Shown here: piece by piece, positions 43,126-51,330 of the stretch
Position numbering within the stretch: the stretch's first letter is position 1
Layout of the letters: each line of letters starts with the position of its first letter
Source of the DNA: Hyphomonadaceae bacterium
GTDB lineage: Bacteria; Pseudomonadota; Alphaproteobacteria; Caulobacterales; Aquidulcibacteraceae
Assembly (NCBI GenBank): GCA_019753175.1
Contig: JAIELK010000007.1
Location: forward strand, 1 to 64,000
Reading direction: 5' to 3'
DNA length: 64,000 bases
Position numbers and translations under genes: made by a program
The notes under the pieces: model-generated
The model's input: the letters and a program-made list of their open reading frames with translations, nothing else
Databases searched by the model: none
Told to the model about the DNA's origin: nothing

Positions 43126-44477
43126 GCGGCCAAGGCGTGCGGCGCCGGCGGCTGCGCGCCGAGAAAGATGCGACCGCTCTCGTCGGCGACGGTCCATGGC
43201 CGGCGGATGCCGCCCAATTGCTCGGCGACCGCTAGCCCCGCTTGCAGCCCGTCTTCATGGAAACCGGCGCCGAAATGAGCGCCGCAGTACCAGGTGTTGC
43301 GCACGCCCTGCAGCGACCAGAGCTGTTCCTGCGCGCGGATCGCTGCGGCGTTGAACAGCGGATGTTCGTACTCGGTGTCGTAGAGAACCGTCTGCTCCTG
43401 CGGCATGGTGCGTGGATTGAGCGTCAGGAACAGCTGCTCTTTGCTCTCGATGCGCTGCAGCTTGTTCATCCAGTAGGAGACGACGCAGCCGCCGCCCGGA
43501 TTGTCGCCGACATAGTTCCAGCTGGCCCAAAGCTTCTGCCGCCGCGGCATCAACGCGCGGTCGGTGTGCAGCACCGCGCGGTTCCTGGTGTAGCCGAACG
43601 CACCCAGCAGCGCGCGCTCTTGCGGGCTCGCGTCGTCGAGCATGGCCAGCGCTTCGTTGGCGTGCGTGGCGATCACCACATTGTCATAGCGCTGCACGTC
43701 GCCCGCGGCGTCGCGGACCCAAACGCCGGCGCCGTCGCGCCGCACCGAAACCGCGCCGGCATTGAGCCGCGCGCGCTCGGCGTAGGGCGCGGTCAGGCGG
43801 GCGACATAAGCTTGGCTGCCGCCTTCCACCGTGCGCCATTTCGGGCGTCCCTTGAGCTTCAGGAGGCCGTGATTTTCGAAGAACCGGACAAAGGCACAGG
43901 CGGGGTAGTGGTGAATTTCCGCCATCGAGGCCGACCAGATCGCCGCGGCTTGCGGCAGCAGGTGGTCATTGCGGAAGGCGTCGCCATAGCCTTGACGCGT
44001 CAAGTAGTCGCCGAGCGAAACCAAGTCCTCACGGGTGCTTTCGATGTCTGCGGGCGCGCGCTCATAGAAGCGCAGCAGGTCGCGCGTCATCGACCAGAAG
44101 CGCGGATTGAACAGGTTGCGGCCGCCGCACAGAAACGCCGAAGCATCAACCGATGAGTACTCGAAGCGGCCCCCGTCCAGGGATACGCCGAATGACATAT
44201 CCGAGGCCTTCGTGGGCACGCCTAGATGTTCGAACAGTGCAATCAGGTTGGGGTAGGTGGCGTCGTTGTAGACGATGAAGCCGGTGTCGACGGGCGTGCG
44301 CCCGAGGCTGGTGTCGACCCACACCGTGTTGGAGTGGCCGCCGAGCCGCGGGCTCTTTTCGTAAACGGTGACATCGTGTCTCTTGCTCAAGAGCCACGCC
44401 GCCGACATTCCCGCTATGCCCGAGCCGATCACGGCGATATTTTGCCGGCGGTCGGCGTCAGCGGAGGAAAAAGCCAT
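43122..44477 (-). CDS. FAD-dependent oxidoreductase (amine-oxidase fold) of the ChrR/RpoE regulon
   Basis: ATG 44477 gives 451 residues. It has the dinucleotide motif IAVIGSGIAGMSAAWLLS, YEKSPRLGGHSNTV, DTGFIVYNDATYPN and a C-terminal NTWYCGAHFGAGFHEDGL. In Rhodobacter the equivalent gene (next to DUF1365) is an RpoE target linked to fatty-acid changes under singlet oxygen. The divergent ECF-type promoter here supports the same control. The exact substrate is unknown. Confidence 0.88.
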   Translation of the reverse strand: MAFSSADADRRQNIAVIGSGIAGMSAAWLLSKRHDVTVYEKSPRLGGHSNTVWVDTSLGRTPVDTGFIVYNDATYPNLIALFEHLGVPTKASDMSFGVSLDGGRFEYSSVDASAFLCGGRNLFNPRFWSMTRDLLRFYERAPADIESTREDLVSLGDYLTRQGYGDAFRNDHLLPQAAAIWSASMAEIHHYPACAFVRFFENHGLLKLKGRPKWRTVEGGSQAYVARLTAPYAERARLNAGAVSVRRDGAGVWVRDAAGDVQRYDNVVIATHANEALAMLDDASPQERALLGAFGYTRNRAVLHTDRALMPRRQKLWASWNYVGDNPGGGCVVSYWMNKLQRIESKEQLFLTLNPRTMPQEQTVLYDTEYEHPLFNAAAIRAQEQLWSLQGVRNTWYCGAHFGAGFHEDGLQAGLAVAEQLGGIRRPWTVADESGRIFLGAQPPAPHALAA

Positions 44478-44526
44478 TCGTAAGGTCCCCACCAGAGCGG
44501 TTGCTTCCGTCTGGTATGGGAGCGCA

Positions 44527-44552
44527 TACGGGGCCTCTGGATGCCTGGATCA
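44527..44552 (-). promoter_or_regulatory. ECF sigma (RpoE-type) promoter for the FAD oxidoreductase-DUF1365 operon
   Basis: On the minus strand TGATCC (44552-44547), exactly 16 bases, then CGTA (44530-44527). This matches the TGATCC and TA-rich elements known for Rhodobacter RpoE. It is the mirror partner of the rpoE promoter 3 bases away. Confidence 0.75.
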
Positions 44553-44555
44553 GAC

Positions 44556-44581
44556 TGATCCGCAGGCGGGATTCGGCCGTA
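44556..44581 (+). promoter_or_regulatory. ECF sigma promoter for rpoE-chrR (autoregulation)
   Basis: TGATCC (44556-44561), exactly 16 bases, then CGTA (44578-44581). The two -35 elements form GGATCA-N3-TGATCC, so one compact site can fire both ways. Confidence 0.75.
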
Positions 44582-44653
44582 ATGGCTTTTATGCTCGCCG
44601 CTTCCGCAGTTTCGGCTCATGCGCGCCCCGGTCGTTGCGAACGGACGGTGGCT

Positions 44654-45211
44654 GTGAACAACCGTAATGAACCGAGTGACGAGGCGCTGTTGGGGCGGGT
44701 GGCCGCGGGAGACCGCGAGGCGTTCGCGCGGCTGTTCGAGGGCTATGCGCGTCGTGTGAAGTCCTACCTCATCCGTTTGGGCGCGCCCGGCGCCATCGCC
44801 GAGGATCTCGCCCAAGACGCCATGGTTTCGATCTGGCGGCGCGCTGGGTCGTACGATCCGACCAAGGCAAAGGCCTCGACCTGGATCTTCGTCATTGCGC
44901 GCAACGCTTGGATCGATCGGTTGCGGCGCGAACGCGTCGAGGTCGCGTATCGAGATACGCTGTTCGAAGATGAGGAAAGCAGCGATGAATCGCCGGACGA
45001 AGCAGCCGTGCGCTCGCAGACTGAGGCACAGATGACCGCGGCGCTCTCAATCCTGTCGCCAGAGCAGCGGCAGGTGGTGCAGCTGTCCTTTTTTGAAGAT
45101 AAACCGCACTCGGAAATAGCCCAGCACCTGTCTCTGCCGCTGGGAACCGTGAAATCCCGCCTTCGGCTCGCGCTCATAAAGCTGAAGGCGCACTGGGAGC
45201 AGTACAAATGA
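44654..45211 (+). CDS. rpoE: ECF sigma factor, RpoE/ChrR-associated type
   Basis: From GTG 44654 the product has 185 residues, close to Rhodobacter RpoE. Region 2 shows DREAFARLFEGYARRVKSYL and AEDLAQDAMVSIWRRAGSYD; region 4 shows LSPEQRQVVQLSFFEDKPHSEIAQHL and LGTVKSRLRLAL. It would transcribe singlet-oxygen and peroxide response genes when released from ChrR. The frame is open further upstream (ATG 44583), but that would begin at the promoter. It overlaps chrR by ATGA. Confidence 0.9.
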   Translation: MNNRNEPSDEALLGRVAAGDREAFARLFEGYARRVKSYLIRLGAPGAIAEDLAQDAMVSIWRRAGSYDPTKAKASTWIFVIARNAWIDRLRRERVEVAYRDTLFEDEESSDESPDEAAVRSQTEAQMTAALSILSPEQRQVVQLSFFEDKPHSEIAQHLSLPLGTVKSRLRLALIKLKAHWEQYK

Positions 45212-45831
45212 GCCCGCGTCATCATCCTTCCGTCGACGTCCTCGCGGCGTACGCTTCGGGGACATTGGAGTCCGGCTTTGGATTGGTCGTCGGCACCCAC
45301 GTTGAGGGGTGCGCCGAATGCCGTCGCCAAGTGTCGCAGCTGCAGGCCTTGTCGGGCGAGGCGCTGCGGGCGCTTCCGCAGGCGGAGATGGCCGGCGATG
45401 CGCTGGCGCGCGTGATGGCGCGGCTCGACGATGCGCCCGTCCCGGCAGCCCGGATCGAGACGGACCGCAGACCGCTGCTGGACCGTTTGCCGCTGAAACC
45501 ACGCAAGTGGATCACGCCGGGCGTGTGGGTCGCCGCGGTGGACACGCCGCACGATGCCGACAATCGCGTCTACGTGCTTTCTGTTGCGCCGGGCTGGCCG
45601 ACAGCGCGCCACGAGCATACGGGCGCGGAATTCTGCACCGTACTCAAGGGCGCTTTCCGCGACGAGATCGGTCTATTCCAAGCAGGCGACTTCGCCGCCA
45701 CGGAAGGCGAACTCAATCACCAGCCGATCGTGCAGGGCGATGAAGCCTGCGTGTGCTTGTTCGCGACCGAGGGCCGCCTCAAACCGCAAGGTTTGCTGGG
45801 CCGGTTGGCGTTTGGGTACGCCAACGTCTGA
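45208..45831 (+). CDS. chrR: ChrR-type zinc anti-sigma factor with cupin domain
   Basis: The 207-residue protein has the N-terminal zinc anti-sigma fold: HPSVDVLAAY, then THVEGCAECRRQV (H-x3-C-x2-C). It also has a C-terminal cupin (TARHEHTGAEFCTVLKGAF and GELNHQPIVQGDEACVCLF). In Rhodobacter the cupin domain is needed to respond to singlet oxygen. The ATG overlaps the rpoE stop, which couples sigma and anti-sigma synthesis. Confidence 0.92.
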   Translation: MSPRHHPSVDVLAAYASGTLESGFGLVVGTHVEGCAECRRQVSQLQALSGEALRALPQAEMAGDALARVMARLDDAPVPAARIETDRRPLLDRLPLKPRKWITPGVWVAAVDTPHDADNRVYVLSVAPGWPTARHEHTGAEFCTVLKGAFRDEIGLFQAGDFAATEGELNHQPIVQGDEACVCLFATEGRLKPQGLLGRLAFGYANV

Positions 45832-45950
45832 TCAGGCGGCTTGCGGATCGACAGTCCAACGAAGCTGTGCGGTTTCGTGGATGTCCTCGAGACGATGGAG
45901 CCGCTTTGCGCCAGCGCTGGCCGGCGAGGCTGAGCACTGGCTCCCAAGAG
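45832..45950 (-). pseudogene. Decayed 3' fragment of the DUF2235 gene
   Basis: Compared with the intact gene 880 bases away, 45846-45940 aligns to 46722-46814 with many substitutions and one extra base, which breaks the frame. One frame reads SLAGQRWR, another EDIHETAQLRWTVDP, both matching the end of the intact protein. There is no start. It was left behind by duplication of the gene end around the intervening methyltransferase. Confidence 0.8.
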
Positions 45951-45995
45951 TCTGAACCCTAGTCTCTATGTCCATGAGCCGGTAATGCATGGCAT

Positions 45996-46610
45996 ATGCC
46001 TGACCTGGACACAAAGTTGCACTTGGAGATGCTCGCCCGGGAACGCCGGCCGGGAGAGCTTTACGGACTTCACTGGGGCGACCCCGAGGCTAATCCGGTG
46101 CTGAGGCGCGTGGTCGAGCGCTTCATCAAACCCCACGTGGGACGAGATAAAGTGCTACTGGAAATCGGCCCCGGCGGCGGGCGTTGGACGCGCTATCTCA
46201 TCGACAACTGCAAAACGCTCTATGCGGTCGACTACCATCGTGAACTGTTGGATGTATTGCATGAGAATTTCAATCATCCGCACATTGTCGATATCGTAAA
46301 CAGTGGGTGCGACTTCCCGGGTGTCCCGGCTAAAGAAGTCGACTTCTTATTCACATTCGGGGTCTTCGTTCACCTCGACCTCGATATCATCGAACAATAC
46401 CTCGAGAACATGCGCGCGATCCTGAAGCCAGACGCACGTGTTTTCATCCAGTATTCCGATAAGACTAAGCCCGAAGGCAAAGCCAACCCCGGCTTCTCTG
46501 TGAACACGCCGGCCGTTATGCGTGGTCTCGTTAAAGAGAAGGGCTATACGATCCTTGAAGAGGATACAGAGAGTCTGTGGCACTCCTCTATCGTCCTGTT
46601 CAGACCCTAG
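45996..46610 (+). CDS. Class I SAM methyltransferase, probably acquired
   Basis: 204 residues with a canonical SAM motif VLLEIGPGGGRWTRYL, then ADY-type acid in LYAVDYHREL and FLFTFGVFVHLDLDIIEQYL. Codon usage and base composition are clearly less GC-rich than neighbours (Lys, Asn, Ile common). It is bracketed by two copies of the DUF2235 3' end, one decayed, pointing to insertion with target duplication or gene conversion. The substrate is unknown. Confidence 0.82.
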   Translation: MPDLDTKLHLEMLARERRPGELYGLHWGDPEANPVLRRVVERFIKPHVGRDKVLLEIGPGGGRWTRYLIDNCKTLYAVDYHRELLDVLHENFNHPHIVDIVNSGCDFPGVPAKEVDFLFTFGVFVHLDLDIIEQYLENMRAILKPDARVFIQYSDKTKPEGKANPGFSVNTPAVMRGLVKEKGYTILEEDTESLWHSSIVLFRP

Positions 46611-46641
46611 CGCGACACCTGTCCGCTCAGCGCTATTCAGG

Positions 46642-47739
46642 TCACGCGGCTCGTCGCATGTGCCGCACGGCGCATTCGATCTGCCGTGTATGTCGAATGA
46701 GCGGCTTTGGGCGATATTTCGGATCGACGCTCCAACGCAGTTGCGCCGTCTCGTGCACGTCCTCGTACCGGTTCAATCCCTGGCGCCAGCGCTGGCCGGT
46801 GAGGCTGAGCACCAGCGAACCCTTGCCGGACAAGCGCGCGTGCAGCGGGTCGATGTTCGCAAGCGCGGCCGAGATCACTGAGCCGGGCTCGCGCGCAAGC
46901 GTCAGCCCGGTGTGTTCGGCGCCGTCAAGCACCCAAAGCAACGCGCAGTTGGAAAGCCCTCGCGAAACGTCCGAGCCGCCGACGCCGCCGTGATCGCCGG
47001 GGAACCAAGCTTGCATGACGCGCGGCGGCGCGCCCTCCACATTGAAGGCGTCGACATTGGTCCACAGCGTCGGCGCGAACGCGGCGCGGCGCTCATCGAT
47101 GGCGACGGCATGGCGCGCGGCGATCACGGCGCGTGAGAGCGCGGTGTCGTGGAAACGGTAGTGCGCGCGGAGGCCGATGTCGAAGGGCAGGAGGCGCGGT
47201 ATGCCAAGCGAGCCGACCGTGTCCCAGACGCCGACATAGGTGATGCGCAAGTCGAACGGCGGTTCTGCGCCGGCCTTGTCAAGTTTCGGCCATGCTGCGG
47301 CATGCGCGGCCCGGAACCGCGCGGCGTCGAGGCTGTCAGCACTCTTCTCGCGATGCCGGTAGAGTTCGAGGGCGACGCGGGCTTTGTCGACGTGGGCGCG
47401 TCTCAGCACGCCGCATTTGCGCAACAGACCGACCAGGCTGCGCACCGTGTAGGCGCCGCGCGAAAAGCCGAACAGGTAGATTTGATCGCCCGGCTCGTAG
47501 TTGAGGTTGAGGAAGAGATACGCATCGAGCAAATTGTCGTCGAGGTCAGCGCCGGTCATGCCGTTCCACATGCTGACGCCATCCATGTTCGCGCCGACGC
47601 CGGCGGAATAATAGACGATCTGCGGGCGTCCTTTGGGGTCGCGGGTGGCGATTGCACGCGCGGTCAGTGCAACGTTGGTGAGGCTCGTCTGGTCGAGCCG
47701 TTGCCAGGTGCCGTCGCAACAGATGACAATCCGCTTCAT
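46642..47739 (-). CDS. DUF2235 (T6SS Tle-like alpha/beta hydrolase) family protein
   Basis: From ATG 47739 the product has 365 residues. It starts MKRIVICCDGTWQ, the family signature, and has the nucleophile elbow LFGFSRGAYTVRSL, VGVWDTVGSLG, and PGDHGGVGG. DUF2235 includes T6SS phospholipase effectors and housekeeping hydrolases; no T6SS gene or immunity gene is near, and the gene is coupled to metW (ATGA), so a housekeeping role is more likely. Confidence 0.85.
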   Translation of the reverse strand: MKRIVICCDGTWQRLDQTSLTNVALTARAIATRDPKGRPQIVYYSAGVGANMDGVSMWNGMTGADLDDNLLDAYLFLNLNYEPGDQIYLFGFSRGAYTVRSLVGLLRKCGVLRRAHVDKARVALELYRHREKSADSLDAARFRAAHAAAWPKLDKAGAEPPFDLRITYVGVWDTVGSLGIPRLLPFDIGLRAHYRFHDTALSRAVIAARHAVAIDERRAAFAPTLWTNVDAFNVEGAPPRVMQAWFPGDHGGVGGSDVSRGLSNCALLWVLDGAEHTGLTLAREPGSVISAALANIDPLHARLSGKGSLVLSLTGQRWRQGLNRYEDVHETAQLRWSVDPKYRPKPLIRHTRQIECAVRHMRRAA

Positions 47740-48350
47740 GGCGCCAACAGAAACACCGCCTGTTCCGCAAACCAGTTGGCGCGCCAGAGGACGCGCGCGA
47801 AGGGGGCGCCGTGGCGTCCGCCGCCGATGGGCGTGGCGCGCTCGACGTTGAGATGCGCTGCGCGCGCCAAAGCGACAAAGTCGCGCACGGTGCAGAATGC
47901 ATCGGACCGCCAAGTCTGGAGACGGCCTGACGCGACATGGCGAAGCCGGGTGCGCCAGTGACCAGCATTGTCGATCGATACGATGACACGCTCGCCTGCG
48001 CCCGCCGCCGCGCGCAGCGCCCTTTGGGGATCGCGCATGCCGAGCAAAGCGTGCGAGAGCACGACATAGTCGAAACTGCGGGCAGGAAAGTCGGCGAGGC
48101 TATGCTCGGGGTCGCCCTGCACGACAGACAGGCCGCGTCGCACGCACGTCAGCACTTTCTGCGGATCGACTTCGATGCCGCGCGCTCTGGCGTTGCGCTC
48201 GCGCGTTAACAGGGTGATCAATGCGCCGTCGCCGCAGCCCACATCGAGGACGCGCGCGCCGTCTTTGATCAAAAGGGCGACCGCCGCTTGCAGCGCTGTC
48301 GGCTCGACAGCCGCGGGCGGCAGCGGTTGCACCAAAGTAAGCGCCGCCAT
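47736..48350 (-). CDS. metW: MetW, methionine biosynthesis methyltransferase-like protein
   Basis: From ATG 48350, whose A overlaps the metX stop (TGATG), the product has 204 residues. It has VLDVGCGDGALITLL, GIEVDPQKVLTCVRRGLSVVQGD and FDYVVLSHALL, matching MetW. MetW works with MetX in homoserine acetylation in several proteobacteria. GGAGG lies eight bases upstream of the ATG. Confidence 0.9.
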   Translation of the reverse strand: MAALTLVQPLPPAAVEPTALQAAVALLIKDGARVLDVGCGDGALITLLTRERNARARGIEVDPQKVLTCVRRGLSVVQGDPEHSLADFPARSFDYVVLSHALLGMRDPQRALRAAAGAGERVIVSIDNAGHWRTRLRHVASGRLQTWRSDAFCTVRDFVALARAAHLNVERATPIGGGRHGAPFARVLWRANWFAEQAVFLLAP

Positions 48351-49498
48351 CAAAAGCCTCCGGTGTTGAGCGCCAGGCCGCGCGCGGCCGCCGCCGTGTC
48401 GACGAACCCAGTGAGCGCCGCTTCGAACCCGGGTTCGTGACCGTAGGCGGCGTCGTGACCCTTCTCACTCTGGATCTCGACATAGGCCGCTTCCACGCCG
48501 GCTGCGATCAGAGCGCGGGCGATGGCGCGGCTTTCCTCGACCGGAAAGCGCCAATCGCCGGAGAAAGCGAACACCCCATGGCGTGTCGCGGCCCCTCGGA
48601 AGGCGTTGGCCAGCGCGCCGCCGAAGTCGGCGGCAAGATCGAAGCGGTCCATGGCGCGGCTAAGATAAAGGTAGGAGTTGGCGTCGAAGCGCTCGGCGTA
48701 GCCACGCTGGCCCGCCTCCGGCGCGTCGGTCAGCAGCGCCTCGGTAATCGCCGATGATTGCGCGCGCGTGCGCACCTCCTGCGCAGAAAGGCTGGCGATC
48801 TGCGAGGCCGCGCGTGCAACGCTGCAGCCGCCGGCCGGGCGAACGCCAAGCGCGGCGTAACCGCCGCCTTTCCACTCCGGATCGGCCATGATCGCCTGCC
48901 GGCCAAGCTCGGCCAGCGCGACGTTGTGCGCCGCTTGCCGCGCTGCTGCCGCCACTGTGGCGCAGGCGAACACACGTTTGGGATAGGCGCTGGCCCACTG
49001 CAGCGCCTGCATGCCGCCCATCCCGGGGCCGATCGCCAGGAACAGCGTCTCGATGCCGAGCGCTTCGATCAGCATGGATTGCGCGCGGACGATGTCGGCG
49101 ATGGTGATGGCGGGGAATCGCAAACCGTAAGGCTTGCCATCGCCCGCAGGCGAGCCAGGTCCGGTCGTTCCCATTGAACCGCCCAGCACGTTGGAACACA
49201 GGACGAAAAACCGGTTGGTGTCGATGGGCCGGCCGGGACCGACAATGTGTGGCCACCAGGCAGGGCGCCCGGTCACGGGGTTCGGGCTGGCCACGAACTG
49301 GTCGCTGCCGAGGCTATGGCAGACGAGGACGGCGTTGCTTTGATCGGCATTGAGCGCGCCGTAGGTCTCAAAGCCGATGGTGAGCGGCGCCAGCCGCTCT
49401 CCGGTTGAAAGCTGCAGCGGCGAGGACGGTTCGAAGTTCAGAGCCCGAACTCCGCCCGCCGCCTGAACTCTTGGTGCTGCTGCGCCCGCCTGAATCAT
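48350..49498 (-). CDS. metX: MetX-family homoserine O-acetyltransferase homologue without nucleophile Ser
   Basis: From ATG 49498, 382 residues (ATG 49528, after a G-rich ribosome-like site, is an alternative). Motifs are FETYGALNADQSNAVLVCHS, CSNVLGGSMGTTGPGS and QAIMADPEWKGGGYAALG. The elbow normally GGSMGG or GPSMGG reads GPGMGG: codon GGG (49022-49024) encodes Gly159 at the catalytic Ser position. Asp (GDWRFP) and His (SEKGHDA) are intact. A Ser codon needs two base changes, so a single read error is unlikely. Activity by the usual acetyl-Ser route is doubtful. Confidence 0.87.
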   Translation of the reverse strand: MIQAGAAAPRVQAAGGVRALNFEPSSPLQLSTGERLAPLTIGFETYGALNADQSNAVLVCHSLGSDQFVASPNPVTGRPAWWPHIVGPGRPIDTNRFFVLCSNVLGGSMGTTGPGSPAGDGKPYGLRFPAITIADIVRAQSMLIEALGIETLFLAIGPGMGGMQALQWASAYPKRVFACATVAAAARQAAHNVALAELGRQAIMADPEWKGGGYAALGVRPAGGCSVARAASQIASLSAQEVRTRAQSSAITEALLTDAPEAGQRGYAERFDANSYLYLSRAMDRFDLAADFGGALANAFRGAATRHGVFAFSGDWRFPVEESRAIARALIAAGVEAAYVEIQSEKGHDAAYGHEPGFEAALTGFVDTAAAARGLALNTGGF

Positions 49499-49621
49499 GG
49501 CGCACATGCATAGACTGCTTTGCGCCATTGGAACCCCCCGAAGGCGAAAGCAGCTGCACATCATGTGAGGCTGAGAGCGACAATTGGCGGTAGCCGCGAA
49601 ACGTCGTTATGGTCCTGAGTC

Positions 49622-50419
49622 ATGAACGACGGCGCAACGGACGCTCTCGAAACGATTCGCCGGGAGATCGATGAGATCGACGACGGCCTGCTGCGCCTGT
49701 TCGCACAGCGGCTGCAGCGCGCTGACCAGCTCGCGGCGCTGAAGCGCTCGGCGGCGGCGCCGCTTCGCCCGGGGCGCGAAGTCACGCTGTTGCGCAGGCT
49801 GGTGGCCGCGGCGCCAGGGGGGCTCGACGCCGAGCTTATCGTCGAACTTTGGCGCCCGATCATTGCCGCCACGCTGCGGCGTCAGCGGGAGATTGAAGTC
49901 GTCGTCGGCGGCGGACGCGGCGACCTCACGCGGCTGTTCGATTTGGCCCGCCGTCACTTCGGCGGCCGCACCAAGATTCGGGACGTCGGCGAACCGCAAA
50001 CCGCGCTGCAGCGTGTGAGCGAAAACCCCGAGCGGGTTGTCGCGGTCACGTCATGGCCGTCCGCACCCGGCGTTGGGGCCTGGTGGCCGGCCTTGAGCGA
50101 GCGCCGGTTCGCCAGCGTTCGCCTTGTCGCCGCGCTGCCGCAGTTCGGCGCTGAAGACCCAGAGGCGGCGCTGTTCGGGGCGCTCGACAATGAGGAGGCG
50201 GGCGGCGACATTTCTCTTGTGCTTGCGTTCGACCCGCATCATCGCGTGCAACGCGCTTTGGCCGAACAGGGCTTAAGCGGCCGCGAGGTGGCGCGCGCCG
50301 AACCGCGCGTGCTGTTGCGCATCGAGGGTTTTCTCAGTGCGGATGACCCGCGGGCGACGGCTTTGACGCGCGCCGGACTCGACAGCGTCCGCGTGCTTGG
50401 CTCATACGCGCGCATCTGA
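49622..50419 (+). CDS. Chorismate mutase (AroQ-type) with C-terminal domain
   Basis: The 265-residue protein begins with an AroQ helix bundle (IRREIDEIDDGLLRLFAQRL, then QLAALKRS and ELWRPIIAATLRRQ). A roughly 170-residue C-terminal domain resembling prephenate dehydratase/ACT layout lacks clear catalytic motifs. It converts chorismate to prephenate. Its stop overlaps tyrC (TGATG). The promoter region is shared with divergent metX. Confidence 0.82.
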   Translation: MNDGATDALETIRREIDEIDDGLLRLFAQRLQRADQLAALKRSAAAPLRPGREVTLLRRLVAAAPGGLDAELIVELWRPIIAATLRRQREIEVVVGGGRGDLTRLFDLARRHFGGRTKIRDVGEPQTALQRVSENPERVVAVTSWPSAPGVGAWWPALSERRFASVRLVAALPQFGAEDPEAALFGALDNEEAGGDISLVLAFDPHHRVQRALAEQGLSGREVARAEPRVLLRIEGFLSADDPRATALTRAGLDSVRVLGSYARI

Positions 50420-51330
50420 TGATATTCGAGCGCATCGCCATCATTGGCGCGGGCCTGATCGGTTCCTCCGTCGCCCGCGCAGCCCGAGAGACCGGCGCGG
50501 CGGAGACCATCGCCGTTTTCGATGCGAGCGAAGATGTGCGCGTGCGTGCGTGCGCGCTTGGCTTGGGGGAGGTCGCCGACAGCGCCGAAGAAGCCGTGGC
50601 GAAGGCCGATCTGGTGCTACTTTGCGTCCCGGTCGGGGCCATGAAGGACGCCGCGCTCAGTGCGGTTTCGGAGGTCAAGACCGGCGCGATCGTCACCGAT
50701 GTCGGCTCGGTCAAGAGCGCGGTCATCGCCGATGTCGCCCCGCACGTGCCAGCGCATGCGTTCTTCGTTCCGGGCCACCCGATCGCGGGCACCGAACGGT
50801 CCGGGCCGGAGGCGGGCTTCGCTGCGCTGTTCAAGCGCCGCTGGCACATACTGACCCCGCTTGCCGACCCGCGCGCCGAATATGCGGCGGCGGTCGAAAA
50901 GCTCGAGGCATTCTGGCGCGCTCTCGGCGCCGATGTCGAACGCATGGACGCCGCGCGCCACGATGTCGTGCTGGCGGTGACCAGCCACTTGCCCCACCTG
51001 ATCGCCTTCAACATCGTCGCCATGGCGGAAGACCTGGAGAGCGTCACCGAAAGCGAAGTGGTGAAATATTCCGCTTCCGGATTTCGTGACTTCACGCGCA
51101 TCGCCGCCTCCGATCCGATCATGTGGCGCGATGTATTCCTGAACAACCGCGAGGCGGTGTTGGAAGTGCTCGGACGCTTCACGGAGGATTTGGCGGCGCT
51201 ACAGCGGGCGATCCGCTGGGGCGACGGCCAAGTGCTGTACGACATCTTCGACCGCGCGCGCCGCATGCGCCGCGAAGTGATCGAAGCCGGGCAGGAGACG
51301 CCGGCTCCGAACTGGGGACGCGAAAACTAG
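50419..51330 (+). CDS. tyrC: Prephenate/arogenate dehydrogenase
   Basis: The 303-residue protein has the Rossmann motif IAIIGAGLIGSSVARAA, LCVPVGAMKD, DVGSVKSAV and the substrate motif GHPIAGTERSGP, all typical of prephenate dehydrogenase, plus the helical C-terminal domain (LVSHLPH-like TSHLPHLIAF). With the overlapping chorismate mutase it channels chorismate to tyrosine. Confidence 0.92.
   Translation: MIFERIAIIGAGLIGSSVARAARETGAAETIAVFDASEDVRVRACALGLGEVADSAEEAVAKADLVLLCVPVGAMKDAALSAVSEVKTGAIVTDVGSVKSAVIADVAPHVPAHAFFVPGHPIAGTERSGPEAGFAALFKRRWHILTPLADPRAEYAAAVEKLEAFWRALGADVERMDAARHDVVLAVTSHLPHLIAFNIVAMAEDLESVTESEVVKYSASGFRDFTRIAASDPIMWRDVFLNNREAVLEVLGRFTEDLAALQRAIRWGDGQVLYDIFDRARRMRREVIEAGQETPAPNWGREN

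Noticed and set aside
46642-47739. T6SS phospholipase effector role for the DUF2235 protein
   Set aside because: No VgrG, PAAR, adaptor or immunity gene nearby, and it is translationally coupled to metW.
49499-49621. SAM-II riboswitch upstream of metX
   Set aside because: I looked for the conserved SAM-II pseudoknot sequence and did not find it.
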